Positions 42,426-51,355 of a stretch of DNA of 64,000 nucleotides are shown here, piece after piece (the stretch's first letter is position 1; each line of letters starts with the position of its first letter). The notes under the pieces are model-generated. The model was not told the origin of the DNA. It searched no databases and saw nothing but the letters and a program-made list of their open reading frames with translations. Both the position numbers and the translations under genes were made by a program. The stretch spans positions 1 to 64,000 of the forward strand of contig JAQWJE010000048.1 of the NCBI GenBank assembly GCA_029248525.1, written 5' to 3'. The DNA is from Candidatus Binatia bacterium. Its GTDB lineage: Bacteria > Desulfobacterota > Binatia > UBA12015.

Positions 42426-42458
42426 AGCGCCCCGAATGCAGCATGCATTCGGGGCGCT
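42426..42458. terminator. Bidirectional hairpin terminator
   Basis: A perfect 14-base stem, AGCGCCCCGAATGC with GCATTCGGGGCGCT and a five-base loop, lies between the convergent stops at 42388 and 42466. The + strand follows with TCTGGTTTC. Confidence 0.75.
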
Positions 42459-42465
42459 TCTGGTT

Positions 42466-43578
42466 TCAATCGAAGAGAACGACGCTGCGAATCGACTTGC
42501 CTTCGTGCATCAAGTCGAAGGCCTCGTTGATCTCGGCCAATGGCATCGTATGGGTGATCAGCGGGTCGATCTCGATCTTGCCGTCCATATACCAGTCCAC
42601 GATCTTCGGTACGTCGGTACGCCCCTTGGCCCCGCCAAAGGCAGTTCCCCGCCACACGCGTCCCGTCACCAATTGGAATGGACGTGTCGCGATCTCCTGG
42701 CCGGCGCCGGCCACACCGATGATCACGCTTTCGCCCCAACCTTTGTGGCAACACTCGAGCGCCTGGCGCATCGTATTGACGTTGCCGATGCACTCGAAGC
42801 TGTAGTCCGCCCCGCCACCGGTCAGGTCGACCAGATAGGGCACCAGATCGCCCTCGACTTCCGCCGGGTTCACAAAATCAGTCATCCCGAAACGCTCGCC
42901 AAGGGCCTTGCGTTCCGGGTTCAGATCGACGCCAACGATCCGGTTGGCCCCCACCATGCGTGCACCCTGAATCACGTTGAGACCGATGCCACCGAGGCCG
43001 AAGACCACGACATTGTCGCCCGCCTGCACGTTTGCGGTATTGATCACGGCGCCAATGCCGGTGGTGACACCGCAGCCGATGTAACAGACCTTGTCGAACG
43101 GCGCGTCCTCGCGGATCTTGGCCAGTGCGATCTCGGGCACCACCGAGAAATTCGCGAACGTCGAAGTCCCCATATAGTGGTAGAGGCTGTCGCCGCCGAT
43201 CGAGAACCGGCTTGTGCCATCCGGCATCAGGCCCTGTCCCTGGGTTGCCCGGATCGCCTGGCAGAGGTTGGTCTTGCCGGACGTGCAATAATTACATTGG
43301 CGACATTCCGGCGTGTAGAGCGGAATCACATGATCCCCGGGTGCCAGACCTTTTACCCCGGCTCCTACCTCGCGGACAATGCCCGCGCCTTCATGGCCGA
43401 GAATTGAGGGAAAGATACCTTCGGGATCCTCACCCGAGAGCGTGAAGGCATCGGTATGACAGATCCCGGTTGCCTGCATCTCGACCAGAACCTCGCCTTC
43501 GGCGGGGCCCTCAAGATCCACTTCTTCAATGACCAACGGTTTTCCTGCGGCATGCGCCACGGCGGCTTTCACTTTCAA
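42466..43578 (-). CDS. frmA: Class III alcohol dehydrogenase / S-(hydroxymethyl)glutathione dehydrogenase
   Basis: A 370-residue zinc-dependent medium-chain dehydrogenase with the family's usual length. Catalytic zinc ligands are in [14 protein letters not shown] (Cys, about 40) and [10 protein letters not shown] (His, about 62), with the third Cys in [14 protein letters not shown] (about 165-178). The structural zinc site is [17 protein letters not shown]. The NAD site is [19 protein letters not shown]. It oxidises the spontaneous formaldehyde-glutathione adduct, detoxifying formaldehyde; some relatives in this clade use other cofactors such as mycothiol. The start codon is TTG at 43578 with AGGAGG eight bases before it. 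Confidence 0.88.
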   Translation of the reverse strand: MKVKAAVAHAAGKPLVIEEVDLEGPAEGEVLVEMQATGICHTDAFTLSGEDPEGIFPSILGHEGAGIVREVGAGVKGLAPGDHVIPLYTPECRQCNYCTSGKTNLCQAIRATQGQGLMPDGTSRFSIGGDSLYHYMGTSTFANFSVVPEIALAKIREDAPFDKVCYIGCGVTTGIGAVINTANVQAGDNVVVFGLGGIGLNVIQGARMVGANRIVGVDLNPERKALGERFGMTDFVNPAEVEGDLVPYLVDLTGGGADYSFECIGNVNTMRQALECCHKGWGESVIIGVAGAGQEIATRPFQLVTGRVWRGTAFGGAKGRTDVPKIVDWYMDGKIEIDPLITHTMPLAEINEAFDLMHEGKSIRSVVLFD

Positions 43579-43681
43579 GGTCCGATCCTCCTGCCCTCCT
43601 TTGTGGCCTGTCGCGGCCCGGCTTTCAATGCTGAAAGCCCGAGCCTTTGGGATTTTTCCTCACTTCCAGTAGGACCAAGGC

Positions 43682-43903
43682 ATGAGCGCCATCCTATCTG
43701 TACGTAGTCCCAGTGTCGGCCGGGTCCTCGAGATCCTGGTGGAAGTCGGGGAGACCGTGGAAGCCGAAGACGAACTGCTGATTCTCGAATCCATGAAACT
43801 CGAGATCCCGGTCAGCGCGACGCGCAGCGGCGAGATCATCTCGATCGATACCTCCGTCGAAGCTCAGGTCCAGACGGACGAAATTCTCCTGACGATTCGC
43901 TGA
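43682..43903 (+). CDS. Stand-alone biotin/lipoyl attachment carrier protein
   Basis: A 73-residue single domain of the biotinyl/lipoyl type. The modification site is ESMKLEIPV (Lys at about 40), where EAMKM or ESMKM is the standard biotin sequence. The protein is only the swinging carrier domain; such small carriers serve acyl-CoA or acetyl-CoA carboxylases. No carboxylase subunit is in the window. It is divergent from the frmA-like gene and 48 bases before an LLM oxidoreductase gene in the same direction. Confidence 0.85.
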   Translation: MSAILSVRSPSVGRVLEILVEVGETVEAEDELLILESMKLEIPVSATRSGEIISIDTSVEAQVQTDEILLTIR

Positions 43904-43951
43904 CCTATCGTCAAGTTTGCACTTTTCGCCTGATCCTCTAGGCATTTCATC

Positions 43952-44950
43952 ATGAAACTCGGATTGATGATTGGCTATTGGATGTTTGGCCCCGAAGACC
44001 CCGCTCCGATCGCGATCGAAGCCGAAAAGCTCGGCTACGATTCCGTTTGGACCGCCGAGGCCTATGGCTCGGATTGCGTGACCCCGCTGGCGTGGATCGC
44101 CGCACAGACCAGCAAGATCAAGCTGGGGACCAGCATCATGCAGATCTCGGCGCGCACGCCCGCGTGCGCCGCCATGACGGCCATGACGCTGGACCACCTC
44201 AGCAAGGGCCGCGTGATGTTCGGCTTCGGTGTATCCGGACCGCAGGTTGTCGAAGGCTGGTACGGCCAGGAATTTCGCAAACCGCTGGGCCGCACCCGTG
44301 AGTTCCTGACTCTGTTCCGGGAGATGATGAAACGCGAGGGACCTCTGGAGTTCCAGGGCGACCACTACCAGTTGCCTCTGGAGACAGGCTCGGGGCTCGG
44401 CAAGCCGCTCAAGCTGATCAACAAACCGCTGCGCAGCGAGTTGCCGATCTATCTCGGCGCCGAGGGACCCAAGAACGTGGCCATGTCGGCTGAGCTCTGC
44501 GACGGCTGGTTGCCGCTGTATTACTCGCCCTACCGCCCCGAGGTCTACGAAGATTCGCTCAAGAACGCTGGGCCCGACTTCGATGTGGCTTGCAACGTCA
44601 CGGTCAACATCAACGACGACCTCGAGGCAGCGCTGCTGCCGGTCAAGTCCATGCTCTCGTTCTACATTGGCGGCATGGGCGCCAAGCACAAAAACTTCCA
44701 CGCCAACCTGGTGCGACGCTTCGGCTTCGAAAAAGAAGTCGATCAGATCCAGGACCTCTTTGCCGAAGGCAAGCGCGAGGAAGCAGCCCACGTCGTCCCC
44801 GACTCGTTTGCCGACGAGATCTCTCTTTGCGGGCCGATCGATCGCATCAAGGATCGCATGCAGGCGTGGGAAGATTCCCGTGTCACCACCATGTTGATCG
44901 GGGACCGCGACCCGCGCAATCTGCGCGCGATCGCCGAACTGGCACTCTAG
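43952..44950 (+). CDS. LLM-class (F420-dependent-type) oxidoreductase
   Basis: A 332-residue luciferase-like monooxygenase family protein. Features are MKLGLMIGYWMFG, EAEKLGYDSVWTAEAYGSD (about 27-45), KIKLGTSIMQISARTP (about 60-75), TLDHLSKGRVMFGFGVSGPQ and LPIYLGAEGPKNVAMSAELC. This form is typical of F420-using enzymes of the group common in mycobacteria and soil bacteria. It is a TIM-barrel enzyme in the cytoplasm; substrate unknown. Possibly co-transcribed with the carrier gene before it. Confidence 0.88.
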   Translation: MKLGLMIGYWMFGPEDPAPIAIEAEKLGYDSVWTAEAYGSDCVTPLAWIAAQTSKIKLGTSIMQISARTPACAAMTAMTLDHLSKGRVMFGFGVSGPQVVEGWYGQEFRKPLGRTREFLTLFREMMKREGPLEFQGDHYQLPLETGSGLGKPLKLINKPLRSELPIYLGAEGPKNVAMSAELCDGWLPLYYSPYRPEVYEDSLKNAGPDFDVACNVTVNINDDLEAALLPVKSMLSFYIGGMGAKHKNFHANLVRRFGFEKEVDQIQDLFAEGKREEAAHVVPDSFADEISLCGPIDRIKDRMQAWEDSRVTTMLIGDRDPRNLRAIAELAL

Positions 44951-44957
44951 ACGTTTC

Positions 44958-45908
44958 TCAGGCCGCTTTGCCGCGACCCGCGGCGAAGCGGTCGAGCAAC
45001 ATCACCAGCGCAAAACCGAGTACGGCAAAGAGGATCGGGAACCAGACCGAACCCGGCGCCTCCCAGGGCGCGACGTTCAGGAAGATCTTTTCCTTGAACT
45101 CCTTCATCACGGTTGTCGAGTCCTCGACCTTGAAAGGCCAGATCTTGCGCAGGCTGCCGAACATGAAGCCGCAAAGCACCGCCATGGTCAGCGATTGTGC
45201 CTTCTCGAGCAAAACCTTGAGGATCTTGCTGAAGGTCAGGATTCCGACCAGAGCCCCCGCCCCGAAGGCCAGCAGGGTGGTGATCCCCTCGCCGGTCAAC
45301 TCACCGCCACCGAGGCCCTTGAGCACTCCCGTCACATGATAATACATCCCGAGGATCAGCAGGATAAACGATCCGCTGATGCCCGGCAGGATCATCGCGC
45401 AGATCGCGATCATCCCGCTGAAAAAGATGTAGAGCACGCTCGGGCTGGCGACGACCGGCACCTGACCCGTCAACCAGAACGCAAAGATCGCACCGGCGAT
45501 CGCGGCAATGACAGTCGTCGGGTTCCAGTCCTCGATCATACGCGCCACCACCAGCGTCGAAGCGAGGATCAAGCCGAAGAAGGCGCCGAAGGTGCTCGGC
45601 ATCTCATGCTCGAGCAAATGGTGCATCAACCCGGCCAGACTCAGGACACCAATGCCGATTCCGGCTACCAGGGCGATCAGAAACCGCAGATCGATGTGGC
45701 GTGCGGCATCCGCAATGCGTCGCTCGCGCACCGCAGCCAGAAGCGTCAGGTCAACGTGACTGATCGCTGTAACCAGACGCTCATAGATGCCGAGGATCAG
45801 CGCCACCGTGCCACCCGAGACGCCGGGCACAATATCGGCCCCGCCCATGCAAACCCCGCGCACCACCTGCTTGGCATCTTCGACCAGCGAATCTTCGGCA
45901 TGTTCCAT
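44958..45908 (-). CDS. DUF368 family membrane protein (polyprenyl-phosphate translocase type)
   Basis: A 316-residue membrane protein with about nine helices. Two re-entrant-type motifs stand out: GGADIVPGVSGGTVALILG (about 24-42) and CAMILPGISGSFILLILGMY (about 170-189). The repeated PG-SGG or PG-SGS motif defines DUF368; members are now thought to return undecaprenyl phosphate across the inner membrane for cell-wall and polysaccharide synthesis. ATG 45908 follows GGGG closely; a TTG nine bases upstream is also in frame. Its stop is eight bases from that of the convergent LLM gene. Confidence 0.85.
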   Translation of the reverse strand: MEHAEDSLVEDAKQVVRGVCMGGADIVPGVSGGTVALILGIYERLVTAISHVDLTLLAAVRERRIADAARHIDLRFLIALVAGIGIGVLSLAGLMHHLLEHEMPSTFGAFFGLILASTLVVARMIEDWNPTTVIAAIAGAIFAFWLTGQVPVVASPSVLYIFFSGMIAICAMILPGISGSFILLILGMYYHVTGVLKGLGGGELTGEGITTLLAFGAGALVGILTFSKILKVLLEKAQSLTMAVLCGFMFGSLRKIWPFKVEDSTTVMKEFKEKIFLNVAPWEAPGSVWFPILFAVLGFALVMLLDRFAAGRGKAA

Positions 45909-46066
45909 GCCCCGCAATTACCGCCCGGCGCTGCAGGACACAAACGCCCGGGAAGAATTCCGCCCGCAACCACAGTGCGCCATCCCCGCCTAATCCGCGC
46001 CGATCCCGATTGGCTTCGCAAGACTAATTTCTTGACTCCGGCCATGGGCCAAGCAACCATTCTGCG

Positions 46067-46489
46067 ATGTCGGAGATGGGACCAACACCGCTCAAACCCC
46101 CCGGTCTCGCAGCAAAGCTCGCCTTGCCGATCCTGATGCTCCCGCCTTTGGCCCTGCTCTACTGGGCCTACCCCGAACCTACAGTCTATTTCTTCAAGGA
46201 ATTTGCAATCTTCTACTCACCCGCTTTGATTGCAGCAGTCTGCGTCCATCGTTCGATGCGAAACGTGTTTCTGATCGGCGTGCTCAGCTATGTGCCGTTG
46301 GCTGTCTGGATCGGGCACGCCTATCTGGATCGTCCGGAATCCTTCCCCGGCTCGCTCTACGAATTCATCACGATGGGAAAATACAGGCCTACGTGGTTGC
46401 TTTTGACTGCCCCGATTCTTCCGATGTTGCTTATTCTCCACAACCACCGAAGTACTCTCCGGCAGCTGGAATCGGTAGATCCGGACTAG
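46067..46489 (+). CDS. Hypothetical membrane protein (140 aa)
   Basis: A small protein with four hydrophobic segments at about residues 19-36, 44-62, 70-88 and 105-123, and a charged C-terminus ending LESVDPD. No family recognised. Its last four bases overlap the stop of the convergent acyl-CoA dehydrogenase gene. Confidence 0.55.
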   Translation: MSEMGPTPLKPPGLAAKLALPILMLPPLALLYWAYPEPTVYFFKEFAIFYSPALIAAVCVHRSMRNVFLIGVLSYVPLAVWIGHAYLDRPESFPGSLYEFITMGKYRPTWLLLTAPILPMLLILHNHRSTLRQLESVDPD

Positions 46490-47631
46490 CGCTTGTATCG
46501 CGCCAGCAGGCCCTTGGCGACAACCAGTCGCTGGATCTCGTTGGTGCCCTCGCCGATGATCATGAGCGGGGCGTCGCGATAGTAGCGCTCGACGTTGAAT
46601 TCCTGGCTGTAGCCATAGCCGCCGTGGATGCGCATCGCTTCGAGCGCGACTTCCTGGCACATCTCGGAGCAGAAGAGCTTGGCCATGCCGGCTTCGACAT
46701 CGGTGCGCTCGCCGCGTTCTTTTTTCTCGGCGGCACTTTGCACAAGCAGACGACCGGCCTCGATCTTGGTGGCCATATCGGCCAGCTTGAGCTGGATTGC
46801 CTGATGGTTGCAGATCGGCTCGCCGAAGGTTTCGCGTTCCTGCGCGTAGCGAATCGCGTCTTCGAACGCGGCCTGCGCCACCCCGACCCCACGGGCGGCG
46901 ATATTCACCCGGCCAACCTCGAGCCCGGCCATGATGTATTTAAAGCCCATGCCTTCTTCCCCGACGAGGTTCTCGACCGGGACACGAAAATCCTCGAAGG
47001 CCACTTCCGAGGATTCGACCCCCTTGTAGCCGAGCTTCGGAATATCCTTGCTGACCGTGCAGCCCTCGCCGACTTTTTCCGCAATCAGATAGCTGATGCC
47101 CCGGTGGCGTGGTTCGGCATCCGGGTCGGTCTTGACCACCAGACCGAAAAGCGTGCCGGTGCGCGCATTGGTCGACCACATCTTGTCGCCGTTGACGACA
47201 TAATCATCGCCGTCGCGGACCGCGCGGGTGCGGATATTCTGCGCGTCGCTACCGGCATGGGCTTCGGTCAGGCCGAAGGCCGCGCGTTTTTCGCCGGTGG
47301 CCATCGCCGGCAGAAAGCGTTGCTTGAGTGCATCACTGCCAAAATTCTTGATCGAGAAAGCCACCATCAAATGGGTGTTGATGATGCCCGAGATCGACAT
47401 CCAACCACGACAGAGCTCCTCGACCACCTTGGCATAGGTCACCACACCAAGACCGAGGCCGCCGTATTCCTGCGGAATGGTGGCGCCGAACAAACCCATT
47501 TCCTTCATCTGGTCCACGAGGTCCTGCGGGTACTCATTCGCGCGCTCCAGCCGGTTGGCGACCGGCTTCACTTCCTTTTCGACGAAATTCCGAACGGCTT
47601 CGATAAGATCTGCGTCTTCTTGCGTGCTCAT
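46486..47631 (-). CDS. Acyl-CoA dehydrogenase
   Basis: A 381-residue acyl-CoA dehydrogenase of normal length. It has MGLFGATIPQEYGGLGLGVV, the first signature FGLTEAHAGSDAQNIRTRA (about 120-138), and QLKLADMATKIEAGRLLVQ. The second signature surrounds RYYRDAPLMIIGEGTNEIQR, with Glu361 in the GEGT motif as catalytic base, as in short/medium-chain enzymes. FAD-dependent, it makes the alpha-beta double bond of acyl-CoAs and passes electrons to ETF. AAGGAGA seven bases before ATG 47631 fixes the start; the open frame to 48219 is not used because it crosses the divergent glycosyltransferase gene. Confidence 0.92.
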   Translation of the reverse strand: MSTQEDADLIEAVRNFVEKEVKPVANRLERANEYPQDLVDQMKEMGLFGATIPQEYGGLGLGVVTYAKVVEELCRGWMSISGIINTHLMVAFSIKNFGSDALKQRFLPAMATGEKRAAFGLTEAHAGSDAQNIRTRAVRDGDDYVVNGDKMWSTNARTGTLFGLVVKTDPDAEPRHRGISYLIAEKVGEGCTVSKDIPKLGYKGVESSEVAFEDFRVPVENLVGEEGMGFKYIMAGLEVGRVNIAARGVGVAQAAFEDAIRYAQERETFGEPICNHQAIQLKLADMATKIEAGRLLVQSAAEKKERGERTDVEAGMAKLFCSEMCQEVALEAMRIHGGYGYSQEFNVERYYRDAPLMIIGEGTNEIQRLVVAKGLLARYKR

Positions 47632-47739
47632 GAGGTTCTCCTTCGTTTGCAAGAGTCCCATCGAGGCAACCGCTTGGCAAGCATGGCCCGTCAGGCATTC
47701 TTTTGCGGCCCAAGGTTGCCTTCCGCATCCCCATGAGAA

Positions 47740-48804
47740 ATGACCGTTCTGGCGGCCCGAAAGCCCCCGGGAGCAGCTTTTTTGGACCAAAAACCCGCAA
47801 CACAACCCTCGATCTCGGTGTTGATCCCCGCACGGGACGCCGCCGCCACCCTCGACGCCACGTTGGAGAGTGTGCGTCGCCAGACTCTGAGGGATTTCGA
47901 ATGCCTCATTGTCGATGATGGCTCGGTCGATGCCACATCCGCGGTCGCCGCGCGCGTGACCAACCGGGACGCTCGCTTTCGTCTCATCATCACCGAGCCT
48001 CGGGGATTGGTCAGCGCTCTGAACACCGGACTCGCCGATTGCCGAGCGACGCTGATTGCCCGCATGGACGCCGACGACCTGATGCGACGGGATCGATTGG
48101 AGAAACAATATGCCGCCTTCGCCCGCGATCCGGACCTCGCGCTGCTCGGAGCCCATACGCGCATCTTTCCCCGCGCGCGGATGGGTCATGGTCTGCATGC
48201 CTATCAGGACTGGCTGCAATCCATCCGCACGCCCGCAGAAATTCGACGCGAACGATTCATCGAATCTCCGCTACCCCACCCGAGCTGGATGATTCGCCGA
48301 TCCGTCCTCACCGAATTTCCCTATCGCGAGACCCGCTGGAGCGAGGACTACGATCTGATCCTGCGACTGGCCGAAGCCGACCGAAAGCTCGATATCCTGC
48401 CACAACGACTGCTCCTGTGGCGCGAACACCCCGACCGCCTGACACACCGAGCCGAGACTCTGACCATCGAGAGCTTTGTCGCCGCCAAGGCCCACTTTCT
48501 CGCCTCCGGCCCCCTGCGGGACTCGTCTCGATACATCCTGTGCGGCTATGGTCATACCGGACGTGCGCTGCGGCGTGCCTTGCTGGCGTATGACCGACAG
48601 CCCTCGCATATCGTCGACGTCCACCCGCGACGTCTGGGAAAGATCATCCACGGCGCCCCGGTCGTCCCGGTAACAGCCCTCCCCGGCCTCCCCGGCGAAC
48701 CGATTCTGGTCTCGGTGGCCGGCGCGGGCCCACGCCAAAAGGTCCGCGCCGAACTGGCCGCAGTCGGACGAGTCGAGGGTCGCGACTTTTTCTGCACGGC
48801 ATAG
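47740..48804 (+). CDS. Family 2 glycosyltransferase with a Rossmann-like C-terminal domain
   Basis: A 354-residue protein. The GT-A domain (about 20-255) has SISVLIPARDAAATLDATLE, CLIVDDGSVDATS, the metal motif MDADDLMRRDR and ETRWSEDYDLILRLAEA. After about residue 262 a second domain begins with SRYILCGYGHTGRALRRAL, a Gly-rich nucleotide-binding turn, followed by HIVDVHPRRLGKIIHGAPVV and EPILVSVAGAG. This looks like a small NAD- or nucleotide-binding domain of the kind fused to sugar acyltransferases. No ribosome binding site stands before ATG 47740, so the start may lie a little further in. Probably adds sugars to a surface glycan. Confidence 0.8.
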   Translation: MTVLAARKPPGAAFLDQKPATQPSISVLIPARDAAATLDATLESVRRQTLRDFECLIVDDGSVDATSAVAARVTNRDARFRLIITEPRGLVSALNTGLADCRATLIARMDADDLMRRDRLEKQYAAFARDPDLALLGAHTRIFPRARMGHGLHAYQDWLQSIRTPAEIRRERFIESPLPHPSWMIRRSVLTEFPYRETRWSEDYDLILRLAEADRKLDILPQRLLLWREHPDRLTHRAETLTIESFVAAKAHFLASGPLRDSSRYILCGYGHTGRALRRALLAYDRQPSHIVDVHPRRLGKIIHGAPVVPVTALPGLPGEPILVSVAGAGPRQKVRAELAAVGRVEGRDFFCTA

Positions 48805-49120
48805 AGACGAACCCCGAGACGAAGCGCCACCCGCGATGCCCCACGGGGACCATCTCAGCCCGAACGCAGGCCACTGCCGGCCTTTTTCGTCCAATCACGC
48901 GGGGCTGGGCCGGCAAAAGGCGTGTCACAGCTGAGCCATCGCCCAAGCCACCCCCCATAAGATCCCTTTAAATTAGACACTTAGGATCTTTCGCCCAAGG
49001 CGGAACAAATTTCTCCCGTGTCACCCTCCGTGACGGCAAGTGTCACGCCCAAGGGGCAGGGACGACATCCCGTCGCTCCCACGAAATGAGTCGCCGCAAG
49101 CGACCAAGGAGGAAAGACCC
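48805..49120. other. Intergenic region and leader of the Cys-rich secreted protein
   Basis: About 315 bases without a gene. An AT-rich patch (48968-48985, TTTAAATTAGACACTTAG) could be the promoter. Between 49020 and 49085 the leader can form small stems (GTGAC-ggcaa-GTGTCAC is one), ending in a strong AAGGAGG before the ATG at 49121. No riboswitch class that I know is recognisable. Confidence 0.35.
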
Positions 49121-49870
49121 ATGAAAACGATCCAACTGACAAAGATCCTGAACTTCAAACGAACCCTGGCTGCGGCCGCTCTGGCCCTCGCCGCACTGGC
49201 GTATGCGACACCGGGGCAAGCAACGCCTCATATTATCAGTTTTGATTTTTCCGCACCGGGAGACTGCTCCGCATCCATCTTCGACGTCGCGGCGAAGTAT
49301 TCATCTTGTACCCTCAAAGCAGAGGCCAAGGCGGCCAAACGTGGCGTCGAGCCGAATCTCGCCGCATGCGATGCAAAGATGGGCCGCTGGACGAAAAAAT
49401 CAGAGAAAAAGTGCTGCAGCGATTCGATTGGGGACCCGGAAGAACACGAAGCCTGCATCGACAGTCTGGATGAAGCCATCGTGAGTGTCGGCGGTTCGGC
49501 GGAACCCGGCGGCGACGATGTCTACCAGGAGGATCCTGGATGCTCGGCCAACACCGGCGGTGCCTCGGATGGAAGCGGCGCCGATATCCTGGCATCACGC
49601 TACATCCTCGGCGATCTCTGCAACGACGCGCAGGACGAGGCGCGAAGCTTCCGCGATATGCTGGATGAATACGACTGCTGCGTCGCGACGAGCGGGTGCG
49701 CGGTTGAAGCCAGCTGGAATGGCGCCGAAATGTGCAACGAAATGTCCTGCAAGTGTGAGGATTCGACTTGGAACACCGCCGACCGTGCCTACGAGCAATG
49801 TGTCAGCAGCGTGGGAGGACAGGTGATCGAGGCGCCCAGTGAAGTCGCGGCCGACCCGGCCGGGATGTAG
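49121..49870 (+). CDS. Secreted Cys-rich protein with Cys-helix module
   Basis: A 249-residue exported protein (signal about 14-34, ending GQA). Residues about 45-110 match the helical Cys module of the proteins at 7203 and 41336: YSSCTLKAEAKAAKRGVEPN, ACDAKMGRWTKKSEKKC. The remaining part is Asp/Glu-rich with many Cys (DCCVATSGC, CNEMSCKCED), probably disulfide-bonded. No anchor. The ATG at 49121 follows AAGGAGG by eight bases. A strong hairpin terminator ends the unit. A highly translated secreted product is likely; its role is unknown. Confidence 0.75.
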   Translation: MKTIQLTKILNFKRTLAAAALALAALAYATPGQATPHIISFDFSAPGDCSASIFDVAAKYSSCTLKAEAKAAKRGVEPNLAACDAKMGRWTKKSEKKCCSDSIGDPEEHEACIDSLDEAIVSVGGSAEPGGDDVYQEDPGCSANTGGASDGSGADILASRYILGDLCNDAQDEARSFRDMLDEYDCCVATSGCAVEASWNGAEMCNEMSCKCEDSTWNTADRAYEQCVSSVGGQVIEAPSEVAADPAGM

Positions 49871-49950
49871 TCCGGTGCGAAGGCTTCGGCCGGTATGAGA
49901 TACGTCTTCCCAGCCAATCTCGCAGGACCGCCCGAAGCTCTTTGCCGGTC

Positions 49951-49980
49951 AGGGGGGCAGCTCGACAGAGCTGCCCCCCT
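49951..49980 (+). terminator. Strong hairpin terminator
   Basis: A perfect 13-base stem AGGGGGGCAGCTC with GAGCTGCCCCCCT and loop GACA, followed by TTCCTGTTTC. It lies 80 bases after the stop of the Cys-rich secreted protein. Confidence 0.85.
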
Positions 49981-50104
49981 TTCCTGTTTCCTGCCTCCGC
50001 TGGCTGAGGATTTCCCCAGTGGAAGCGATCGGTAGAGCCCGGGAATCTCGTCCGGTGAACAAGACATTGGAAATGACGGCTGGAATAACCCGCCTCAACG
50101 CAAG

Positions 50105-50129
50105 AAACCCCCGGGGGAACCGGGGGTTT
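50105..50129 (-). terminator. Terminator of the tRNA-Gly transcript
   Basis: A 10-base perfect stem AAACCCCCGG with CCGGGGGTTT and loop of five, immediately 3' of the minus-strand tRNA; the stem ends in TTT and TTCTTG follows on the minus strand. Confidence 0.75.
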
Positions 50130-50137
50130 CTGTCGAG

Positions 50138-50209
50138 AGCGGGCGACCGGGATCGAACCGGCGACATCAAGCTTGGGAAGCTTGCATTCTACCACTGAAT
50201 TACACCCGC
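50138..50209 (-). tRNA. tRNA-Gly(CCC)
   Basis: A 72-base cloverleaf on the minus strand. The acceptor stem is GCGGGTG/CGCCCGC with one G-U-type pair, discriminator T. The D arm has TTCAGTGGTAGAA, the anticodon stem CAAGC/GCTTG closes loop TTCCCAA (anticodon CCC), and the T arm is GCCGG-TTCGATC-CCGGT. It matches the pattern of bacterial glyU. The CCA end is not encoded. Confidence 0.93.
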
Positions 50210-50393
50210 GTATGCGGCTTGCTCTCGCCTCAGCTTAGCCTGAAAGCCCCCCCGAGCGAAAGGTCCGGGGCGATCCTGAAAAACACCCCACCCAAATCAT
50301 TTCTGCCCGCAAGACGCCGCACCACGCCGCACCACGCCGCACCACGCCCCCGATCCGTCCAGGCCCGAGGGGAGGCCTCCCAACCGTTTTCGA

Positions 50394-51161
50394 TCACCCG
50401 TCCTTCGGAGCTGACGATGGTTGCCCAACCGTTGGTTGCAGCACCGTCTTTTCCACCGTGTCGTCCCATCCGAGGCGAATCTCGAGGTCCCAGGTCGACG
50501 GACCTCCCTGTGCGGGGTTCACAAACGGCTTCTCGCCATTTTGCCCCCCGAAGGTGAAGGTCCCCTCGACCAAGGCCGCCGACATTCCGAAGGGCAACGA
50601 GAGTTGGCTCTGGATCTTGCCGAGTGCCATCACGGGGGCCCCCTGCGGGCCGATCGCCAGACGCCCGAATAGCGTCTGGGCCGAGGCCCCAAAGATCTGA
50701 CCTCCGGGAAAGTAGTAAACGAGATTCTGGCCTTCCGGCGCATTCGGGGGAGCCACCACATACACGTCCCCGCGAATGGTATGCCGGCCCAGAACACTCG
50801 TAATCAAGACGCCGGAGCCAATCTTTGCCTGAGGAAACTTGTCGGCACAGATCGAACCGGCATCGGTGCCGGTTTCCGCCAACTGGCATTTTACAGCCAT
50901 CGCCTGCGGATTGAGGCGGGCGCCGGCGGGCAGATCAATGGCCACGAGGTCCAGTTCTTCGTAGGTATCGCTCGTCGCCGTAAACGAAAATTGCGTCCCG
51001 GCTTTGGCGCTCGGCGCCGCATCCGTCAGGGACAGACCCACGCGATAGCGAGATCGTTCTCCGTCGGCCGCCGCGAAAGCCGGCAGCGCCACGACGAGAA
51101 TCAGGGAGACCAGAGAAATCATGCTCGCTGCGGCGCGCGAACGTCCCACCGCAGACGCCAT
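50394..51161 (-). CDS. Exported protein of unknown function (255 aa)
   Basis: A signal with basic n-region (GRSRAAAS) and hydrophobic core ends LPAFAAAD near residue 32. The mature part is a beta-rich domain with KAGTQFSFTATSDTYEELDL, DLPAGARLNPQAMAVKC, IGSGVLITSV and GRLAIGPQGAPVMALGK. It resembles secreted DUF-type proteins of Actinobacteria and Deltaproteobacteria in which an early Cys pair (KCQLAETGTDAGSIC) forms a disulfide. Function unknown. The ATG at 51161 follows GGGG-rich sequence; the frame is open to 51326 but not protein-like upstream. It diverges from the lipoprotein gene at 51356. Confidence 0.65.
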   Translation of the reverse strand: MASAVGRSRAAASMISLVSLILVVALPAFAAADGERSRYRVGLSLTDAAPSAKAGTQFSFTATSDTYEELDLVAIDLPAGARLNPQAMAVKCQLAETGTDAGSICADKFPQAKIGSGVLITSVLGRHTIRGDVYVVAPPNAPEGQNLVYYFPGGQIFGASAQTLFGRLAIGPQGAPVMALGKIQSQLSLPFGMSAALVEGTFTFGGQNGEKPFVNPAQGGPSTWDLEIRLGWDDTVEKTVLQPTVGQPSSAPKDG

Positions 51162-51355
51162 GTGGGCACCCCTGCCCCTTGCCCTGCTCCGTCTGAAGAA
51201 GGGTTCGCGTTTCTTGAAGCAGCGGATTTCGGCTTCTTCGTGATCCAGCGAGCCCACTTCGGGATCGTTCCGTTTTCGTTTTCCACCAATTGTATTCTCG
51301 AACAAAGCGTATCCTCCTTCGGCCATCTACGATAAGACTACAAATTGGAGGGATC

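Noticed and set aside
46393-47736. A 447-codon + strand open frame opposite the acyl-CoA dehydrogenase
   Set aside because: The minus frame has both acyl-CoA dehydrogenase signatures and a strong ribosome binding site.
49020-49120. A riboswitch in the leader of the Cys-rich secreted protein
   Set aside because: Small stems can be drawn, but no known riboswitch core is recognisable and no regulatory gene logic supports it.
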